DNA from: Trebouxia sp. TZW2008
Lineage: Eukaryota > Chlorophyta > Trebouxiophyceae > Trebouxiales > Trebouxiaceae
DNA: 64,000 nucleotides
NCBI GenBank assembly: GCA_002118135.1
Contig: BDIU01000001.1
Location: 1-64,000 of the forward strand
Direction of reading: 5' to 3'
The notes beneath the pieces were generated by a model. That model saw only the letters and a program-made list of their open reading frames with translations. It had not been told where the DNA came from and did not search any database. Position numbers and translations under genes: made by a program. Of the stretch, positions 57,501-64,000 are shown piece after piece. The number at the start of each line of letters is the position of its first letter. Within the stretch, counting starts at the first letter, position 1.

Positions 57501-60500
57501 CTATGCTGCATGTTGCAACACTCAGCACCTTCATGGGGGCATCAATTGCATCAAGCCTGCCTGTGAGTGATGCCAATTTGTGCCAAACTGCGTTCATGGA
57601 GGCTTACTGCTATTGACACCTTTACCACCATCACAACACCAGCAGCAGCAGCAGCTTGCATGAACCACAACTGCCATGACAGTTGATTTGTTGATGTATC
57701 ACCTGCGAGGGAGTAGATCATGCCAGGACTGACCAAAGTCTGATGCTGTGCACCTTTTGTGTAGGGCAGCCACAGGGGCCCCCCTTGAGGATGGCTACAG
57801 ATGGGGAGATCCTACAGCACCTCTGGACTGGTCAGCCAACCCACCACTGCATGCTTGAATGCCTGGAGCACATGACATTTCGCTTTGGGTCAGACATTGT
57901 CATGGTGGCACATGCACAACTTTTCCACAGCGCTTTAAGCAGACATGCAAGGCTGCAGAGCATTTTGAACGCAATTCCACCTGCACTAATTGTTCAGCAC
58001 CTGTTGTGCTTCTGCAATGCATCAGTTCTCAAGAATCTTGCTTAGTTCTGCGCTCTAGTCTCATATGCATGCCTGCTTTTGCCCTCAGGTCACATAGCTG
58101 CTCCATATTGAGGACATGATATGCTCGTGACCAGTGTAGCATGACAAAGCAGATGCCAAGTTTCTGCTGCGTCTTGTGCAGGTGAGCGATCAGTGGCACG
58201 CCGCCTGCTGCGCTGTGCTGCGTCACTGCTGTCAGATGCCCAGACTGCCAGGATGCTGTCAGCAGCAACCACCGCGGCTGAGATTGCAGGCGTGATAAGG
58301 CCGCAGAGGTCACAGTCCTCAGAGCTGCAGCGTCTGGCCACAGTGGTTGTGCAGCCAGTTGCGACACCCCAGGTCAGGCTCAGTCTGAAACCTGTGATGC
58401 AGTGCAGTGATGCTGTCAAACTGGCCTAGCAGAGAATAGCTTCACTCAAAACGCAAGGCTGAGTGAGTCTGTATCTTTCATGAGTGCTGTCAGTAAGCCC
58501 AAAAGCTTAGGCTGAGACATGCAGGCAACAGCCTAAACTCATCTCTGCTAGGCACTCTCTGCCTGCAGATGCGTTTTGTTCTAGATGTGTGCTATGTCAT
58601 CAGCGCTTTTTACGGCATTGCTAGTCTACCATGTGCAAAAAAATCTAGAAAGCCTGCTATATCCTACAATGTTGCACACCTGCTAAAGCAATGGTCCTGC
58701 TGCTTACAGGAAGCCAGGACGCAGCTGCTGTTGCTGGTAGATGTGCTGAGGGACATTGATGTCAATCACAGAGGGGGACACACTGCTGCTGCTGATATGG
58801 CCTACCTGTATGCCATGACTCAAATCTGGTTCACTGTGGAGCGCAACTACAAGGTAAATCGCCGTCAGTTCACAATAAGTGAGCCATTGTAGACTGCACT
58901 CTCAGTGAACCTGTAACCTGTCAATGCGCAGTGTGTGAGCGAGTCAAAGTACCAACTGCTGACATGGGATGACAGTGATTGACACTGTCTGTAATCCTCA
59001 ATGCAAGCTGAACCCCTAGTGTAAATACAGACAGGGTCTGATAGGCATCGATAACACAAGGGCTTCCCTCCATGCAAGCTTTTGCTCGGATTCTGCTTCA
59101 TTGTGTGGCAGACATGACTTTCGCTGCCGCTGGTGTTTGCTGGAAATGTGTACAGCGCCTTGCAAGGGCATGCAGCTGCCTTATCATTTGTCTGATGCAT
59201 GTTTGCTTAGCATCTGAGATATGACCTTGAAGAGGCGTGACGCTCTCCGTTGCCATGTTGCAGCAATATACTTGACAGCATTCTGGGCAGGCCTGCTCTC
59301 CTGCGTTGATCTGCAAAGGCAAACAGCTGCTTACAGGTAGACCTGTCTGCAGGCTCCCGCTTGGACTGTGCAACAAGAGCAGTGAGATCTGTGGCAGTGA
59401 TAATCGTCTCACCCCCTGTCAAACAAGTCTCTCTTTCTGCACAGCTTCATTTTGTCTAAGGTTTGCTTGATGGCAAAGCGGCCACAGCTAAAGCATGGGA
59501 TGCCCAGTGATACAGACATCCCACTTCAACAGCAGTCAGATCTGGGGCGGCAACATTGCGTTTTTCTGCTTGTCAAACAATGTCAGTATATTGCAGGGCT
59601 TCATATCACCTAAGGTCCGCCTGACAGTAGAGCACCCACAGCTAGAGCATGGGATGCCCAGTGACACAGACACCCCTTCCAGCGCAGGGGCTGCCCCCTC
59701 TCGCAAGCAGAGACCCCTCAGGGAGGTCATGACCCATGGGGTCAGCCCTACTCTGTTGGAGCGAGCTGCTAGCCTGAGTGAGTCAGATCAGGAACAGAGC
59801 GTGGAGAATGGGTCCAGGCCAGCATCTGGTGAGTTGACACCTATCTTTCTATGACATTTGGTGCTTCTGCAGGCAGTCTTGGCTAGGAGTCCATCTGACT
59901 GGAGGCATGATCAACCATTCATGCTTGATCTTGAAGAATGTGCAAGCATCAGCTCGCAAGTCACTAGAGCATCTGGTGCCCGGCCTTGCGCATGCCAACA
60001 AGCTTAGTGGCAGCATTCACTACTCTGACGGGCAGTACATGCTATGCACCATGCACAAGCACAAGCACACACATATGATACCATGCAGGGCACAGGCACC
60101 CTTGGTCTGTGACAGCAATCTCAGGTTTGCTTAGCAAGCTCTGCACAGTGTGCAATCAATGCATTCAATGCCCAGACACCAGCTTCCCTGACAGTAGGTG
60201 CTGTTGGCCCTGGCCTGTATGCCTGCACATCTGATGCTTGGTATACTCTGCACAAGCTGACCAGACGAGACTGAGACTTATGTCGCCTGCATGTAGCACA
60301 GTTGAAAATGTGAAGAAGACTATTTCTATCACCCTGTAAGCAAACTGCTGCCGAGCGTCAAGTGCAAGTCAAGGCTCAGCAAAAGCAGGCCTGCCAGTCA
60401 GGACTTGCTTGACGAGGCAACAGGTGCACCGCAGGCAGCAGTGCTTGTAGGCTTGACCTATCTGCCTGCACACCTCATGACTGACTCACTGTGCAGGCAA

Positions 60501-61826
60501 GTCATTGCCAAATGGCCAGAGCAAGTCAAGGCTCATTAAAAGCAGGCCTGCCAATCAGGACTTGCTTGACGAGGCAACAGGTGCACTGCAGGCAGCAGTG
60601 CTTGTAGGCTTGACCTATCTGCCTGCACACCTCATGACTGACTCACTGTGCAGGCAAGTCATTGCCAAACGGCAAGAGCAAGTCAAGGCTCATTAAAAGC
60701 AGGCCTCCCAGTCAAGACTTGCTTGATGAGGCAACAGATACACAGCAGGCAGCAGTGCTGGTAGGCTTGACCTATCTGCCTGCACACCTCATGACTGACT
60801 CACTGTGCAGGCAAGTCATTGCCAAACAACAAGAGCAAGTCAAAGCTCATTAAAAGCAGGCCTGCCAGTCAGGACTTGCTTGATGAGGCAACAGATGCAC
60901 AGCAGGCAGCAGTGCTTGTAGGCTTGACCTATCTGCCTGCACACCTCATGACTGACTCGCTGTGCAGGCAAGTCATTGCCAAATGGCAAGAGCAAGTCAA
61001 GGCTCAGCAAGAGCAGACCTGCCAGTCAGGACTTGCTTGATGAGGCAACAGAAGCACAGCTGGCAGCAGCTGATGACCCCATGTATGACCCTTTCATGGA
61101 TGTGGAGAAGTCCCAGAGGGCACAACAGGCTGCCCCTCGACCTCAGGGCAGGGCAGTGACGTCCAACCTTGTGAAGAAGTATGGGGCGCTGTTCATCTGG
61201 GGGCAGCTGAGTGGCTGGTTCAAGCAAACGGTTTATGACCCTACAGCTTCATTGTCAGCTGAACGCAGAGGGACGCTATCACTGCCTGACCCAGACTCAT
61301 GCTACGGCTCTGTGCGACAATACACGCAAAAGGTGTGCACTGGCCCTCCTTCACAAACTTTGAGCAGCTACAGAACAATGCTAAAAGCACAAGGCAGGCA
61401 CTTTCATGATACTACACTCTTCCAGGCAGCTTTCAAACACATGCATGACATCAGGAGTAGAATCTGCATGCTGTGACCAATCACTATGCGAGCCTGTCTC
61501 ATCTTCTCTATCAAACATGATGTACTGTGTGCTACTTATGTATGCTTGTTTGCCCTTGCTGTCACAAGCAACAATTAGCCGGAATGTGCTGTTCATGCTT
61601 GCAGGAGCGTGACGAGGTCATCCAGCATATAGAGAAACGGCCTGAAGCCATGTGGAAAATCAATACGATGTGGAGCTTCAAGAATGAACTCAAAATGTAT
61701 GGTAGTCCCATGTTTGATGCAGTCTGGGCCAAAACAACATCAGAATGCAGCAACAACATGAATGAAGTGGTGTCAGCGTTGCGCACTGCAAACGTCCCTG
61801 AACGCTACCAGATTAACAAAGTTTGA
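48505..61826 (+). CDS. ATXR3: ATXR3/SDG2-like SET-domain histone H3K4 methyltransferase
   Basis: Likely writes H3K4 trimethylation at active genes. Twenty exons: 48505-48755, 49235-49805, 50156-50236, 50614-50802, 51127-51356, 51755-52101, 52521-52726, 53143-53259, 53881-54018, 54273-54389, 54935-55140, 55606-55723, 56411-56603, 57295-57366, 57765-57830, 58182-58372, 58710-58853, 59597-59828, 60968-61332, 61605-61826; all phases match, 1351 aa. A Cys-rich segment (CRCLARNTECDASCACQ) precedes SET. SET shows VEEYLGEMHAPWRWFE, FYNIQLERP, FASRISHSCNPNC, YGEELSFDYAS and post-SET ICLCGTQMC. The C-terminus keeps features of plant ATXR3: RLQNVVITLDKVKLCLE, AAADMAYLYAMTQIWF, WSFKNELKMYGSPMFDAV. Introns carry many decayed exon copies. 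Exons 3 and 8 are the least certain. Confidence 0.9.
49975..50140 (+). repeat. 134 bp duplication in ATXR3-like intron 2
   Basis: CCTTTCCAGACAAGCCAAG occurs at 49981 and 50115 with similar flanks. Both lie before exon 3 (50156). Confidence 0.85.
52386..52600 (+). repeat. 150 bp duplication at ATXR3-like exon 7
   Basis: The start of exon 7 (AAATCTGACACCCCTGGTCA at 52544) has a decayed copy at 52394. The copy lies upstream in intron 6. Confidence 0.85.
53579..54018 (+). repeat. decayed tandem copies of a SET-domain exon
   Basis: Exon 53881-54018 (VGHDFFRIHPKG ... EEYLGEMHAPWRWFE) has an upstream copy starting at 53707 (174 bp away), with the EYLGEMHAP part at 53787, and a second partial copy near 53579 (GAATACCTCAATGAAG). 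Both are out of frame or diverged; the last copy is intact. Confidence 0.9.
55640..55990 (+). repeat. tandem decayed copies of ATXR3-like exon 12 end
   Basis: The end of exon 12 (ALILRAGTFPLNDQDRQRLK, donor after 55723) recurs with ends at 55857 and 55988, spacing 134 and 131 bp. The copies lie downstream, in intron 12; their donor-like sites read gctggc and gttggt. Confidence 0.9.
56251..56480 (+). repeat. decayed upstream copy of ATXR3-like exon 13 start
   Basis: CTGCAGGATCGAGGGGTGGG at 56251 copies the acceptor and start of exon 13 (56411), about 154 bp away; the rest diverges. Confidence 0.9.
56575..57030 (+). repeat. decayed downstream copies of ATXR3-like exon 13 end
   Basis: The exon 13 end (YTPASAAAEAK) is echoed near 56720-56760, 56840-56880 and, with the CAGGAGCTGCTGGCT block, near 56970-57030. 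Confidence 0.8.
56671..56708. other. perfect 17 bp inverted repeat with 4-base loop
   Basis: GAGCTAACATGCAAGCA (56671-56687) and TGCTTGCATGTTAGCTC (56692-56708) are exact reverse complements around TGCT. It lies in intron 13 of the ATXR3-like gene and would form a strong hairpin in RNA or a cruciform in DNA. Confidence 0.95.
59471..59680 (+). repeat. 154 bp duplication at ATXR3-like exon 18 start
   Basis: CATGGGATGCCCAGTGATAC at 59494 and a near copy at 59648 inside exon 18. The upstream copy lies in intron 17. Confidence 0.9.
60355..61060 (+). repeat. 157 bp tandem array ending in ATXR3-like exon 19
   Basis: GTGCAGGCAAGTCATTGCC recurs at 60491, 60648, 60805 and 60962, exactly 157 bp apart, after a partial first unit near 60355. 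The last unit starts exon 19 (60968). In the upstream units the exon-like frame (KSRPANQDLLDEAT) is still open, but the available donors would not keep the frame with the next acceptor. Confidence 0.95.
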
Positions 61827-62506
61827 TCCTGAGTGTGATCTGTGTACTGTACATCAAATATATTTCATTCATTCGTTTTGTTCCTCGATTTCCCAGTGTT
61901 TTTGTGCGTCTATCTGTGCCTTGGACGATTGCCCATTTCAGGTATTCATCATTTTGCTCGATTAAGACAGAGCCGACAAAATGTGTGTCTGAAGCTCTGC
62001 TACAATCATGTAAACTCACATTTCTTCCCTAGTAAGTTTGGAAGAAAGGGAAACAGTTCACACTGCACTCAGCGTGAAGTAATGGCACGTACAATTGAAT
62101 AGTCACGTTTCTGGGCTTTACGTTGCCCAACTGCTTTGCTAATGACTCAACTGAAGCTTGCAATGAAATTGCATATCAGTCAACATGGTTACATGTACAC
62201 AACTGTTCAGCGTGTTGACTAATCCACTTTGCAGTGGGCACTGCAGGTGGACTTCAGTCATTCCAGCCTCGCACGGCACACACAGACGGGGTTGAACGAC
62301 ATTTTGCTGGAGAGTGCCGTCGACTTGCGCCAAAGCGAGCAACGCTGCGAACGTGCAGCGCAACGCTGTACAAGAATTGCGCATCGCAGCGACCAGCAAT
62401 GGCTTTAGCGCCGTTTGCAGACACTCTCTCAGCTACAGCTTAACGAGTGCCTGTGCGGTTTGATATTCTGACTAGCCTCTTCCTCGTGTCGCAACACGAT
62501 CGACAG
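61827..62506. other. intergenic region between ATXR3-like and ROK1 genes
   Basis: Holds the 3' end of the ATXR3-like gene and the promoter of the next gene on the same strand. TGTAA at 62009-62013 is a candidate polyadenylation signal, 183 bases after the stop. No gene seen. Confidence 0.45.
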
Positions 62507-64000
62507 ATGCAGGCACCCAGCAGCATCAGCCACGATGTCTTCTCTGCCCTGACCGCCGGCCTTCAATTCAATCCCAAGCTGTCACACAGTCAAGCTACTT
62601 CACAACAGGCTTCCTCAGCAGGGCATAAGCGGAAGCGAGATGTCGCATCTGGTGCGCCATCTGTGTACACTGAATCAGCTGCAGCAAGTGCAATAGCATG
62701 TGCAAAGCATCTCAGCCGCAAACTAGGTCGCTAGCTTCTGCTTGTTTGCTAAGTGTCAGTGGTGTCATGCTTTGCAGAGGCTGACACTGCTGCTTTGGAA
62801 CACGCAAATGGGTCCACTGAGCTAACTCACCCAGATGCTGCTGCCACTGTCCAGAGTAATGATCCATTTGAGGCAAGTTACTCTCTGTGATATGCTGCAC
62901 TGCTTGATGGTGTCAGCTCAAATGTCCATGGCTGACAAGTTGGGAACATGTTATTTTGTTCATGCATCCAGTCATTAAAACCGGCTGCTAGGCAGGCTCA
63001 GGGGCCCAGCGATGTACTTTGCAGCATGCAAGTCTGCAAATCATGCGCCTAGCATGCATGCCTATCAGCCTATCTTGCGTGCCGTAGTCATGAGCGTCAG
63101 AGTGCCTTGACAATGCTGATTGCAATCGTGAGACAGCTGCGCGTGTCTAGCAAGTCAGACAGCCATTGCAGCAGCAGTTCCAGTTGTAGCAGCAATTCCA
63201 TTTGAAGCAGCAGTTTCCGCAGCACATATGCAGACACCTGGTATGTCTGCATGTGTGCTGCAGAGCCTGTCTCAGGGTACATCTCAAAGTGCAGTCATGC
63301 AAGACATCAGCCTGCTGCCCCTTTCTCATTGTCTCTGTTGAGGGAAGACATAAATACCCATCGGAGCTAGCTGCTCACTCATGCTGAAAAGCTTAGTCAC
63401 AGAAGTTGGCGTTTCAGGGCAGATTTGGGCCCCTTGAAATAGGAAAGAGATTGCTCTGTCCCACAAGCACTTCAACAACCTTGCCTTTTGTAAGCAAACT
63501 TTCCACGAGCAAGACTCCAAGTAAGCCATGTCAAAACCTGTGTCCGTTGTGCAGGCAGCTAACATCATGCGCAAGAGTCACGGCATTAGGGTGTCAGGTG
63601 GTCAAGCCCCACCACCACTGACCAGCTTTGCCGAGCTTGGCACAACATACAACTGCAGTAAGTGGTTGTTGGCCAAACTGGATGAGCATGGGTGGCATGA
63701 ACCTACAGCTATCCAGCGACAAGCAATGCCTGCCTTGCTGCAAGGGCGAGAGCTGTTTGCAATTGCACCTACAGGTCAGTCAGAACGACATTCACAATCA
63801 CAGATGACACGTTTGAGCAAATGCGTCAGGTGTCAGGTGTCAAACCTGTCTTGCCAGGCAGGCTTGTGCACAAATTGTGTCCTGCCAGGCGAACTATTGC
63901 GCAAATCCTGTCTTGCGAAGCAGGCTTGTGTTGAGCATCACATAAAGCGCTTTTGATGTTCAAGTGCGGTCAGCCAGGTTCAAGTGGCTGTTCTGAACAT
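62507..64000 (+). CDS. ROK1/DDX52-type DEAD-box RNA helicase, N-terminal part
   Basis: Probable nucleolar helicase for early 40S ribosome assembly. Exons 62507-62726, 62778-62872 and 63555-63774 join in phase; the gene runs past the window edge. The N-terminus is disordered with a basic patch (GHKRKRD). The third exon has the ROK1-specific MRKSHGIRVSG, then PPPLTSFAELG, and the Q motif and Walker A start (EPTAIQRQAMPALLQGRELF then AIAPTG). Exon 3 ends in phase inside motif I, so the GSGKT part must lie beyond. Intron 2 starts GCAAGT. An ATG at 63528, in frame with exon 3, could be an alternative start giving a shorter protein. Confidence 0.87.

Noticed and set aside
60505..61040. Three separate small genes of 63-73 codons.
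   Set aside because: They are the same frame repeated by the 157 bp tandem array, and their apparent starts are not ATG-initiated genes.

Overview
This window is nuclear DNA of a eukaryote, most likely a green alga. Genes are split by many introns, GC content is near 50 percent, and no bacterial operons or ribosome binding sites are seen. The gene set mixes plant-type proteins (an ATXR3/SDG2-type histone methyltransferase, an SYP4-type syntaxin) with a centriole protein (POC1) that land plants with flagellated ancestors have mostly lost. A Ty3/Gypsy chromovirus is also present. Species cannot be named from the sequence alone.

Layout. 0.6-2.4 kb: weak coding remnants. 2.4-5.4 kb (-): a damaged Crypton-like (Ndc10/GCR1_C type) mobile-element gene with two introns. 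5.7-7.8 kb (+): pyrrolidone-carboxylate peptidase. 9.0-13.0 kb (-): CID-domain (RNA polymerase II CTD-binding) protein with a long proline-rich tail. 13.6-17.1 kb (+): syntaxin-16/Tlg2/SYP4 SNARE. 17.5-19.3 kb (-): CS-domain plus cyclophilin protein. 19.6-23.9 kb (+): SIRT5-like sirtuin. 24.4-26.6 kb: two diverged copies of a 650 bp non-coding repeat. 26.57-32.84 kb (+): Gypsy element with LTR ends, a 5 bp target duplication and three reading-frame lesions. 33.2-41.2 kb (-): NOC2 ribosome-assembly factor. 41.6-44.6 kb (+): POC1. 45.4-47.6 kb (-): RS/RGG-rich protein. 48.5-61.8 kb (+): 20-exon ATXR3-like SET-domain protein. 62.5 kb to the end (+): ROK1/DDX52 DEAD-box helicase, cut by the window edge. 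Cellular genes alternate strictly in strand up to the last pair, giving head-to-head pairs with short spacers and tail-to-tail 3' ends.

Complete exon models, with consistent splice phase at every junction and a total divisible by three, were built by hand for peptidase (5 exons, 213 aa), syntaxin (5, 330 aa), cyclophilin (4, 347 aa), sirtuin (10, 289 aa), NOC2 (13, 786 aa), POC1 (7, 516 aa) and ATXR3-like (20, 1351 aa). Two genes (CID protein, RS/RGG protein) are only partly resolved.

Three things stand out. First, introns of at least five genes contain partial, decayed copies of the neighbouring exon with its splice site, in tandem units of mostly 100-220 bp. Copies carrying the acceptor lie upstream of the working exon and copies carrying the donor lie downstream. 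Second, at least four and probably six introns use a GC donor. Third, the Gypsy pol carries, ahead of the protease, a region that resembles phage Dam-like adenine methyltransferases.
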